Shown one piece after another: positions 8,112 through 16,655 of a stretch of DNA of 64,000 bases. This DNA is from Caballeronia sp. Lep1P3 (GTDB lineage: Bacteria > Pseudomonadota > Gammaproteobacteria > Burkholderiales > Burkholderiaceae). Each line of letters starts with the position of its first letter. The stretch's first letter is position 1. Where the stretch lies: contig NZ_CP084267.1 in NCBI RefSeq assembly GCF_022879595.1, positions 372,001 through 436,000 of the forward strand. The letters run 5' to 3'. A program made the position numbers and the translations under genes. The notes below the pieces were generated by a model. The model was not told where the DNA came from. It did not search any database and was given only the letters and a program-made list of their open reading frames with translations.

Positions 8112-9845
8112 ATGTCGGCATCGAAGCCCAAACTGCGCTCTCAACAATGGTTCGGCACCGCCGACAAGAACGGCTTCATGTATCGAAGCTGGATGAAGAA
8201 TCAGGGCATCCCCGATCACGAATTCGATGGCAGGCCCGTCATCGGCATCTGCAATACGTGGTCGGAACTCACGCCATGCAACGCGCACTTTCGCAAGATC
8301 GCGGAGCACGTCAAGCGCGGCGTGTATGAAGCGGGCGGCTTTCCCGTTGAGTTCCCCGTGTTTTCCAATGGCGAATCGAACTTGCGTCCCACCGCGATGC
8401 TTACGCGCAATCTCGCGGCGATGGACGTGGAAGAAGCCATTCGCGGCAATCCCATCGATGCGGTCGTGCTGCTCACCGGCTGCGACAAGACGACGCCCGC
8501 GCTCCTGATGGGCGCGGCGAGCTGCGACGTGCCGGCCATCGTCGTGACGGGCGGGCCGATGCTCAACGGCAAGCTCAACGGCAAGGACATCGGTTCGGGA
8601 ACGGCTGTGTGGCAATTGCACGAGTCGTTGAAGGCGGGCGAGATCGACTTGCATCAGTTCCTGTCGGCGGAAGGCGGCATGTCGCGCTCGGCGGGCACAT
8701 GCAACACGATGGGCACGGCATCGACGATGGCGTGCATGGCCGAAGCGCTCGGCACGTCGCTGCCGCATAACGCGGCGATTCCGGCGGTGGACGCGCGCCG
8801 CTACGTGCTCGCGCACATGTCGGGCATCCGCATCGTGGAGATGGCGCTCGAAGGGCTGACGCTCTCGAAGATCCTCACGCGCGAAGCGTTCGAAAACGCG
8901 ATCCGCACGAACGCGGCCATCGGCGGTTCGACCAACGCGGTCATTCACCTGAAGGCGATTGCCGGGCGTATCGGCGTGCCGCTCGAACTGGAAGACTGGA
9001 CGCGCATCGGGCGCGATACGCCGACCATCGTCGATCTGATGCCGTCGGGCCGCTTCCTGATGGAAGAGTTTTATTACGCGGGCGGTTTGCCGGCCGTGCT
9101 GAGACGCCTGGGAGAAGCGAAGCTCCTGCCGCATCCGGATGCATTGACGGTGAACGGCAAGACGCTCTGGGAGAACGTGAAAAGCGCCCCCAATACGAAT
9201 GATGAAGTCATTCGCGAACTCAGCAATCCGCTCATCGCGGACGGCGGCATTCGCGTGCTGCGCGGCAATCTCGCGCCCCGCGGCGCGGTGCTCAAGCCCT
9301 CGGCGGCGAGTCCCGAGTTGTTGAAGCATCGTGGGCGCGCGGTCGTGTTTGAGAACCTCGAACACTACAAGGAGCGCATCGTCGACGAATCGCTCGATGT
9401 CGACAAGGACTGCGTGCTCGTCATGAAGAACTGCGGTCCGAAGGGCTATCCCGGCATGGCGGAAGTCGGCAACATGGGCCTGCCGCCCAAGCTCTTGCGG
9501 CAAGGCGTGAAGGACATGGTGCGTATCTCCGATGCACGCATGAGCGGCACCGCGTATGGAACGGTGGTGCTGCACGTCGCGCCCGAAGCGGCGGCGGGCG
9601 GGCCGCTCGCGGCCGTGCGCGACGGCGACTTCATCGAACTCGACTGCGATGCGGGCACGCTGCACCTCGACATCAGCGACGAGGAACTCGCGCGCCGCAT
9701 GAGCGAGCACGCTGCGCCGCGCGTGCATGGCGATGGCGGTTATCAGCGGCTCTACGTCGATCACGTCCTGCAGGCGGACGAGGGCTGCGACCTCGACTTC
9801 CTCGTCGGCATGCGCGGTGCGGCCGTGCCGCGTCATTCGCACTGA
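8112..9845 (+). CDS. IlvD/Edd-family sugar-acid dehydratase (probable L-arabonate dehydratase)
   Basis: 577 aa, the length of the pentonate/hexonate dehydratases rather than IlvD proper (about 610). Cluster cysteines are visible in GICNTWSELTPCNAH, TGCDKTTPALLMG and SAGTCNTMGTASTMACMAE; these proteins use an Fe-S cluster plus Mg2+. With the sugar 1-dehydrogenase and arabinose-type importer next door, the likely reaction is L-arabonate to L-2-keto-3-deoxyarabonate. D-fuconate or D-galactonate could also be substrates. AGGA lies just before the ATG. First gene of the operon, divergent from the LysR gene. Confidence 0.9.
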   Translation: MSASKPKLRSQQWFGTADKNGFMYRSWMKNQGIPDHEFDGRPVIGICNTWSELTPCNAHFRKIAEHVKRGVYEAGGFPVEFPVFSNGESNLRPTAMLTRNLAAMDVEEAIRGNPIDAVVLLTGCDKTTPALLMGAASCDVPAIVVTGGPMLNGKLNGKDIGSGTAVWQLHESLKAGEIDLHQFLSAEGGMSRSAGTCNTMGTASTMACMAEALGTSLPHNAAIPAVDARRYVLAHMSGIRIVEMALEGLTLSKILTREAFENAIRTNAAIGGSTNAVIHLKAIAGRIGVPLELEDWTRIGRDTPTIVDLMPSGRFLMEEFYYAGGLPAVLRRLGEAKLLPHPDALTVNGKTLWENVKSAPNTNDEVIRELSNPLIADGGIRVLRGNLAPRGAVLKPSAASPELLKHRGRAVVFENLEHYKERIVDESLDVDKDCVLVMKNCGPKGYPGMAEVGNMGLPPKLLRQGVKDMVRISDARMSGTAYGTVVLHVAPEAAAGGPLAAVRDGDFIELDCDAGTLHLDISDEELARRMSEHAAPRVHGDGGYQRLYVDHVLQADEGCDLDFLVGMRGAAVPRHSH

Positions 9846-10811
<966 letters not shown>

Positions 10812-10867
10812 AAGCACACGACACACACGACATTCACCACAAGAGCAATACCAAAAGGAGACACGTC

Positions 10868-11872
10868 ATGAACAACCGAATTCGCCGCATGACCTTGCGC
10901 GCCATCGCGGCCGCCCTGTGCGTCGCGCCTTTCGCCATGCACGGCGCGGCGCAGGCCGACGAGCCGCTCAAGATCGGCTTTCTCGTGAAGATGCCCGAGC
11001 AGGCATGGTTCATCAACGAACAGAAGGCCGCGACCGCGCTCGGCCAGAAAGAGAACTTCACGTCGGTGAACATCGGCACGCCGGATGGCGAGAAAGTGCT
11101 CGCCGCGATCGACAACCTCGGCGCACAGGGCGCGCAGGGCTTCGTGATCTGCGCGCCGGACGTGCGCCTCGGACCGGCGATCGCCGCACGCGCGAAGCGC
11201 TACAACATGAAGTTCGTTTCGGTCGATGACCAGCTCGTCGATTCGTCGGGCAAGCCGCTTTCGAACGTGCCGCATCTCGGCATGTCGGCGTTCAAGATCG
11301 GCAATCAGGTCGGCGACGCCATCGCCGGTGAAATGAAGCGCCGTGGCTGGAAGCCCGAGGAAGTCGGCGCCTTGCGCATCACCGATTACGAATTGCCGAC
11401 GGCGAAGCTGCGCACCGATGGCGCGACGCAATCGCTGATCGCGAGCGGCTTCAAGAAGGAAAATATCTTCGACGCGCCGCAGAAGACGACCGATGACGAA
11501 GGCGGCTTCAACGCGGCATCGCCGGTACTTGCGCAGCATCCGAACATCAAGAAGTGGGTGATCTTCGCGATCAACGAAGAGACCGTGCTCGGCGGCGTGC
11601 GCGCGACGGAGCAACTGCATATTGCGTCGGCGGACGTGATCGGCGTCGGCATCAACGGTGCGGGCGAGGCGTTCGCCGAATTCCAGAAGAAGGAGCAGAC
11701 GGGTTTCTTCGGCACGATTGCGGTGAGTTCGACGAACCACGGCAAGCAGAGTGCGGAGAATCTCGTCGAATGGATTCGCAAGGGCAAGCAGCCGCCCGCC
11801 GACACGCAGACCACCGGCAAGCTGATGACGCGTGAGAACTGGAAGTCCGTGCGTACGGAACTCGGTATCTGA
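10868..11872 (+). CDS. araF: Periplasmic L-arabinose-binding protein AraF
   Basis: 334-aa solute-binding protein of the sugar ABC importer. A signal peptide (residues 1-31, ending AAQADE) is followed by LKIGFLVKMPEQAWF, PDGEKVLAAIDNL and GAQGFVICAPD. These correspond closely to E. coli AraF as I remember it, including VLGGVRATE and IGVGINGAGE near the C-terminus. AAAAGGAG precedes the ATG. It binds L-arabinose and possibly D-galactose and D-fucose, and delivers them to AraGH encoded immediately downstream (6 bases to araG). Confidence 0.92.
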   Translation: MNNRIRRMTLRAIAAALCVAPFAMHGAAQADEPLKIGFLVKMPEQAWFINEQKAATALGQKENFTSVNIGTPDGEKVLAAIDNLGAQGAQGFVICAPDVRLGPAIAARAKRYNMKFVSVDDQLVDSSGKPLSNVPHLGMSAFKIGNQVGDAIAGEMKRRGWKPEEVGALRITDYELPTAKLRTDGATQSLIASGFKKENIFDAPQKTTDDEGGFNAASPVLAQHPNIKKWVIFAINEETVLGGVRATEQLHIASADVIGVGINGAGEAFAEFQKKEQTGFFGTIAVSSTNHGKQSAENLVEWIRKGKQPPADTQTTGKLMTRENWKSVRTELGI

Positions 11873-11878
11873 ACGCGC

Positions 11879-13414
11879 ATGGACACGACGACCGACAGCG
11901 TGAGCGGCGCGCACGCGATCGACGAGCGCGCAGCGTACCTCGAACTCGATGACATCACGGTGAGCTTTCCGGGCGTGCGCGCGCTCGACGGCGTGTCGTT
12001 GTCGGTGCGCGCGGGCGAAGTGCATGGTCTGATGGGCGAGAACGGCGCGGGCAAGTCGACGTTGCTCAAGGTGCTGTCGGGCGTCAACAGGCCGCAGGCG
12101 GGCACGTTGAAGCTCGATGGCGTGGCGCAGCGTTTCACGACGACGCGCGAGGCGATTGCGGCGGGCATCGCGATCATCTATCAGGAACTGCACCTCGTTC
12201 CCGAGCTGACGGTTGCCGAGAATCTGATGCTCGGGCGGTTGCCGAATCGCGCGGGCGTGCTCGACGAACGCGCGCTCGTGAAGCGCGCGGTGGCCGAACT
12301 GGAACGTTTAGGCGAACGAATCGATCCGCGAACGCCTGTCAAGAACCTGTCCATCGGACAGCGGCAGATGATCGAGATCGGCAAGGCGCTGATGCGCGAT
12401 GCGCGCGTGATCGCCTTCGACGAACCGACGAGTTCGCTTTCCGCACGCGAAACGAAGCAGCTTTTTCGCATCATCGATGCATTGCGCGCCGATGGCCGCG
12501 CGATCATCTACGTCACGCACCGCATGGACGAAGTGTATGAACTGTGCGACCGCGTGACCGTGTTCCGCGATGGCCGGCGCATCGAAACCTTCGACTCGGT
12601 CGCGGGGCTTTCGCGCGACCGGCTCATCGGCTGCATGGTCGGGCGCTCGATCGCGGACGTGTACGGCTATCGCCCGCGCGAAGCCGGCGAAGTGATGATC
12701 GAAGCGAAAGGCCTGCTCGGTCCCGGACTTTCCGAGCCGGTGTCGTTCAGCGCGCGGCGCGGCGAGATCGTCGGCTTCTTCGGTCTCGTCGGCGCGGGCC
12801 GCTCCGAGTTGATGAAGCTGCTATACGGTGCGGCAAAGGCAAGCGCGGGCCACGTCGAGCTGAAGGGCAAGCGCGTGGCGTTCAAAAGCCCGCGCGACGC
12901 CGTGCGCGCCGGCATCGCGCTGTGTCCGGAAGACCGCAAGCAGGAAGGCATCGTGGCGATCGCGTCGGTGGCCGATAACCTCAACATCAGCGCACGCCGG
13001 CACTTCAGCCCCGCGCGCTTCCTGCTCGATGCACGCCGCGAGCGCGCGCTCGCGCAGGAATACATCGCGAAGCTCGCGATCAAGACGCGCAGCGGCGAAA
13101 CGGCTATCGGCACGCTCTCGGGCGGCAATCAGCAGAAGGTGATTCTCTCGCGCTGGCTCGCGGAACGCATCGACGTGTTCCTGATGGACGAGCCCACGCG
13201 CGGCATCGATGTCGGCGCGCGCGCCGAGATCTATAACCTTCTGTATGAGCTTGCCGAAGCGGGCCGCACGGTGATTCTCGTATCGAGCGATCTCGCCGAA
13301 GTCATCGGCGTGTCGGACCGCATCATCGTGATGAAGGAAGGACGCATTGCCGGCGCGCTGCCGAAAGCGCAGGCGTCGCCGGATGAACTGATCAAGCTCG
13401 CCTTGCCCCGCTGA
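11879..13414 (+). CDS. araG: Sugar ABC transporter ATP-binding protein AraG
   Basis: 511 aa with two ATPase domains in tandem, as in all AraG/RbsA/MglA proteins. Domain 1 has Walker [10 protein letters not shown] and signature LSIGQRQM. Domain 2 has the degenerate Walker A typical of the family ([13 protein letters not shown]), the signature LSGGNQQK and Walker [16 protein letters not shown]. It energises uptake of the sugar captured by AraF through AraH. Position and spacing (araF stop, 6 bases, araG) confirm the operon. Confidence 0.95.
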   Translation: MDTTTDSVSGAHAIDERAAYLELDDITVSFPGVRALDGVSLSVRAGEVHGLMGENGAGKSTLLKVLSGVNRPQAGTLKLDGVAQRFTTTREAIAAGIAIIYQELHLVPELTVAENLMLGRLPNRAGVLDERALVKRAVAELERLGERIDPRTPVKNLSIGQRQMIEIGKALMRDARVIAFDEPTSSLSARETKQLFRIIDALRADGRAIIYVTHRMDEVYELCDRVTVFRDGRRIETFDSVAGLSRDRLIGCMVGRSIADVYGYRPREAGEVMIEAKGLLGPGLSEPVSFSARRGEIVGFFGLVGAGRSELMKLLYGAAKASAGHVELKGKRVAFKSPRDAVRAGIALCPEDRKQEGIVAIASVADNLNISARRHFSPARFLLDARRERALAQEYIAKLAIKTRSGETAIGTLSGGNQQKVILSRWLAERIDVFLMDEPTRGIDVGARAEIYNLLYELAEAGRTVILVSSDLAEVIGVSDRIIVMKEGRIAGALPKAQASPDELIKLALPR

Positions 13415-13458
13415 CTGCAGACGCAACAAGCGGCGGCGCGCGAAAGACGAAACATGTT

Positions 13459-14469
13459 ATGAGCCAAGCCATGCAAACTCCAGGCACTTCCTCAACGAGC
13501 GATTCCGGCGCACCGGTCACGCCTTCGCAGGCGCGCGTGTGGGACCTCGTCAACAAGTCGGGCATCGTCGTGGTGTTCCTGGTGCTGTTCGCGGCGCTGT
13601 CCGTGAGCGTGCCGGGCTTTCTCACGCCGCGCAACATCCAGGGCCTGCTGCTATCGGTCACGCTGATCGGCTCGATCGCGGTCACGATGATGTTCGTGCT
13701 CGCGCTGGGTGAAGTCGATCTGTCGGTCGCGTCCATCGTCGCATTCGCGGGCGTCATGGCATCGACCGTCATTACCGCGACGCATAGCGTGACGCTCGGC
13801 ATCGCAGCCGGCGTGCTGGCGGGCGGCGCGGTCGGGCTCGTGAACGGCGTGCTGATCGCGCGCTTCAGGATCAACTCGCTGATCGCCACGCTCGCGATGA
13901 TGGAAGCGGTGCGCGGTCTCGCGTTCCTCACGTCGAACGGCGACGCGGTGATGATCTCGGAGGAGCGCTTCTTCGATCTCGGCGGCGGCTCGTTTCTCGG
14001 CATCTCGTATCCGATCTGGAGCAACATCGTCGGCTTCGTCGTGTTCGGCTTCCTGCTGAAGAAGACCGTGTTCGGCAAGAACGTGCTGGCGGTGGGCGGC
14101 AATAGCGAGGCAGCGGTGCTGGCGGGCTTGCCGGTCACGCGCATCAAGATCACGGTGTTCGTGCTGCAAGGGCTCGTGACGGGCTTCGCGGGCGTAATGC
14201 TCGCATCGCGCATGAGTCTCGGCGATCCGAAAACGTCGGTCGGGCTGGAACTCGGCGTGATCTCCGCGTGCGTGCTGGGCGGCGTCTCGCTGACGGGCGG
14301 CGTCGCGACGATATCGGGCGTGCTGGTCGGCGTGCTCATCATGGGCGCGGTGCAGGACGCGATGAGCCTGCTCAACGTGCCGACTTTCTATCAGTACCTG
14401 ATTCGCGGCGGCATTCTGCTGCTCGCGGTGCTGTTCGACCAGTTCCGCCGCAGCAAGCGTGTGGTGTAG
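13459..14469 (+). CDS. araH: Sugar ABC transporter permease AraH
   Basis: 336-aa inner-membrane permease of the RbsC/AraH family. A short polar N-terminus is followed by about nine hydrophobic segments. Family landmarks are LALGEVDLSVASIVAFAGV (near residue 90), GLVNGVLIARFRINSLIATL and GGVSLTGGVATISGVLVG. It forms the channel for the sugar delivered by AraF. ATGs at 13459 and 13471 are both possible starts; the first is kept. Last gene of the arabinose operon, followed by a hairpin. Confidence 0.93.
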   Translation: MSQAMQTPGTSSTSDSGAPVTPSQARVWDLVNKSGIVVVFLVLFAALSVSVPGFLTPRNIQGLLLSVTLIGSIAVTMMFVLALGEVDLSVASIVAFAGVMASTVITATHSVTLGIAAGVLAGGAVGLVNGVLIARFRINSLIATLAMMEAVRGLAFLTSNGDAVMISEERFFDLGGGSFLGISYPIWSNIVGFVVFGFLLKKTVFGKNVLAVGGNSEAAVLAGLPVTRIKITVFVLQGLVTGFAGVMLASRMSLGDPKTSVGLELGVISACVLGGVSLTGGVATISGVLVGVLIMGAVQDAMSLLNVPTFYQYLIRGGILLLAVLFDQFRRSKRVV

Positions 14470-14497
14470 CGAGCGGCCAGGCGCCGGACAAAAAAAT

Positions 14498-14517
14498 GCC
14501 CCGCCATGCGGCGGGGC
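14498..14517. terminator. Hairpin terminator after the arabinose operon
   Basis: An 8-bp perfect stem GCCCCGCC / GGCGGGGC with loop ATGC lies 28 bases after araH. On the plus strand it is followed only by GAAAAT. On the minus strand it is followed by seven T (the plus-strand A run at 14490-14496). So it should terminate best for transcription coming leftward from the IS element and act weakly or bidirectionally for the ara operon. Confidence 0.65.
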
Positions 14518-14603
14518 GAAAATCAGTGCTTGACTAGGGCACTGACATGGGTGCTTTAAGACCCAGGCGAAGTCTACGCGCGGTCATTTTGCGGACGAAC
14601 CAG

Positions 14604-14607
14604 TTAA
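14604..14607. repeat. Left target-site duplication of the IS element (TTAA)
   Basis: TTAA directly abuts the left end of the IS5-family element. The same four bases abut the right end at 15831-15834. TTAA fits the YTAR target consensus of the IS5 group. Confidence 0.75.
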
Positions 14608-15830
14608 GGAGCGTCTGCACAATGCGTTTCGAGGCGCATGCGACAGGCGTGGACGAAGACTCGTTGTAAACAGTATGCGTTGGAGCTCCACTTTCCCTCG
14701 CGCAAGCCTGTCGATTGCTGAATTAGGTCACCACGTCGATGCGGTTAAGAGGTTGTGACTTTTAGCAAGGACATGAAGGCCACGTTCATCTGGCGGCCTC
14801 TCTACGAGTGGCGTAGCGCGTTGCGCATCATCCATAGATTGCCCAACGCAAACAACGTAGTGATTTGAGCGGTATTCTTCGCCAGCCCCCGGTATCGCGT
14901 CTTCGTGTAGCCAAATTGTCGTTTGAGTATTCGGAAAGGATGCTCAACCTTCGCCCGAATACCAGCCTTCAGCCTTTCAATCTTGTCGTATATCGCGTCG
15001 ACAGGGTCGTCTAGATTCAGTTTCCTGCGCTTGCTGGGCCGCATTGCAACGTGCCATCGGGCCGAACCCGCTTGCTCACGCTTTTCGATGCCCTGGTATG
15101 CGGCGTCGGCATAAACACTCGTCTCCTCCCCGTGCAACAACGCATGTGCCACATTGATGTCGTGCACGTTAGCTGCCGTGCCGATGACCGTGTGAACCAA
15201 GCCTGATTCTGCGTCCACGCCCACGTGGGCTTTCATGCCGAAGTACCAGTTGCGGCCTTTCTGAGTCGACTGCATCTCGGGATCGCGTGTGCCCGAGCCG
15301 TTCTTGGTCGAGCTGGGCGCCGCGACCAACGTGGCATCGACGGCCGATCCCGCCTTGAGCATCAATCCCTTGTCGCGCAATATCTCATTGACCACCGCCA
15401 GGATTTGCGCAGCGATCCCATGTGCTTCGAGCAGGTGCCTAAACCGCAGGATGGTCGTTTCATCCGGGAGGCGGGTCATCGCGCCGTCGAGACCCGCGAA
15501 CTCCCGATACAGCGGCACATCGTAGAGGGCCTCTTCCATCGCTGGATCCGACAGACTAAACCATTGTTGCAGGAAGTGAATATGCAACATCGTCGCGATT
15601 GGAAAAGGAGGACGTCCGGCTTTGCCCTTTGGATAGTGCGGCTCGATCAACTCGATCAATCTTGACCATGGCACCACTCGTCTCATCTCGTCCAAAAACT
15701 CCCGCTTACGCGTTCGCTTGGTCGAAAGGTTCAAACCGAGATGAAGTTGCGTCATCACAATGCCTCCATGTCTGTAACGTCAATAGTAGCATTCCTAATC
15801 GATGCCATGACAGGGTTACGCAGAGTTTCC
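14608..15830. mobile_element. Intact IS5-family insertion sequence, 1223 bp
   Basis: The ends are imperfect inverted repeats: left GGAGCGTCTGCACAA and, on the other strand, right GGAAACTCTGCGTAA (shared GGA, TCTGC, AA). They are flanked by a TTAA duplication. Length, end sequence, target preference and a single 317-aa DDE transposase all fit the IS5 group. The element sits between the arabinose operon terminator and the DUF3348 operon; its right end is 123 bases before the DUF3348 start. Everything needed for activity appears present. The left 190 bases (14608-14800) hold no gene. Confidence 0.88.
14802..15755 (-). CDS. IS5-family DDE transposase
   Basis: 317 aa. An N-terminal DUF772-type domain (PLYREFAGLD, LPDETTILRFRHLLE) is followed by the DDE catalytic core: first Asp in SAVDATLV, second in YADAAYQG, and Glu in the IRAKVEHPFRILKRQFG segment, which also carries the family Y-R-E spacing. 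The sequence reads through without frameshift, so the enzyme is probably functional. GGAGG lies 7 bases before the ATG at 15755. An in-frame GTG three bases further upstream is less likely. Confidence 0.93.
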   Translation of the reverse strand: MTQLHLGLNLSTKRTRKREFLDEMRRVVPWSRLIELIEPHYPKGKAGRPPFPIATMLHIHFLQQWFSLSDPAMEEALYDVPLYREFAGLDGAMTRLPDETTILRFRHLLEAHGIAAQILAVVNEILRDKGLMLKAGSAVDATLVAAPSSTKNGSGTRDPEMQSTQKGRNWYFGMKAHVGVDAESGLVHTVIGTAANVHDINVAHALLHGEETSVYADAAYQGIEKREQAGSARWHVAMRPSKRRKLNLDDPVDAIYDKIERLKAGIRAKVEHPFRILKRQFGYTKTRYRGLAKNTAQITTLFALGNLWMMRNALRHS

Positions 15831-15834
15831 TTAA
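15831..15834. repeat. Right target-site duplication of the IS element (TTAA)
   Basis: Copy of the four bases at 14604-14607. It marks the right junction of the insertion; original target DNA continues from here to the DUF3348 gene. Confidence 0.75.
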
Positions 15835-15953
15835 CTCCGAAAAGCGCCGCGTGCCATCCGCCGGCCGCGGCGCAGTCTGTGACAAAAACGCCGCAAATCT
15901 AGGCAGCGGCCCGCCGCCGTGTAAACTAGCGGGTTTTCGCCACCGGTCTCAAC

Positions 15954-16646
15954 GTGCAAGCCCCCAAGCGCACGGCGATCAGCGGCCCGGCGCTCGTCCG
16001 CCTGCTGGCGCGCATCGCCGATCTCGATGTTCACGCACCCGCCGCCTCGCTCTCGGACCGGCTGAGCCACTGGCTCGGCTGGACGGACGCGATCGCGCTT
16101 TCCACGGCGCTCGCCGGCGATCCGCCCGCCATCCCCGGTGCGCGATCCGCTTCCGGCGGCCCCGAAGAAGCGTGTGCGCGCGTGCGTGCTTCCCTTGTGC
16201 GCGCCATCGCCGGGGACAAGCCGGCTCACGCACCGCGCCATCGCGCGCCGGCGCACATGCCGGCTGCGGATCCGCCGACGGACTTCGCGGTGTATCGCCA
16301 GCGCTATCTGTCCGTGCAGCAGACGATGGAATCGGACATCGGCGCACTGAGAAGCCGCCTGCGCGCGACGCTCGCGTCGGCATCGGCGCACACCGCGCGT
16401 CTCGCTGTCGTCGATGCCGTGATGGAACAGGCGCTCGCCGCGCGCGAGCGCACGCTGCTCGCGCAGGCGCCCGCGCTGCTCGGCAAGCACTTCGAGCGCT
16501 TGCGGCGCGCGAACGAATCGTCTTGCGGCGATGCAGCCGCATGGCTTGGTGTGTTCGAAGAGGACATGCGAAGCGTCATGCTCGCCGAACTCGAAGTCCG
16601 TTTTCAACCGGTCGAAGCCTTGCTTGCGGCGTGTCAAAGCCGCTAA
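15954..16646 (+). CDS. DUF3348 protein, first gene of the motor-like operon
   Basis: 230-aa soluble protein with no signal peptide or membrane segment, predicted largely helical. It is recognised as DUF3348 from overall pattern (ALVRLLARIADLDV at the N-terminus, FAVYRQRYLSVQQTMESDI in the middle, AAWLGVFEEDM near the end) and from its constant neighbours. Function unknown. The start is GTG at 15954. It lies 9 bases upstream of the DUF802 gene and is clearly co-transcribed. A cytoplasmic adaptor or assembly role for the membrane complex encoded downstream is my inference. Confidence 0.75.
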   Translation: MQAPKRTAISGPALVRLLARIADLDVHAPAASLSDRLSHWLGWTDAIALSTALAGDPPAIPGARSASGGPEEACARVRASLVRAIAGDKPAHAPRHRAPAHMPAADPPTDFAVYRQRYLSVQQTMESDIGALRSRLRATLASASAHTARLAVVDAVMEQALAARERTLLAQAPALLGKHFERLRRANESSCGDAAAWLGVFEEDMRSVMLAELEVRFQPVEALLAACQSR

Positions 16647-16655
16647 CTGAACGCC

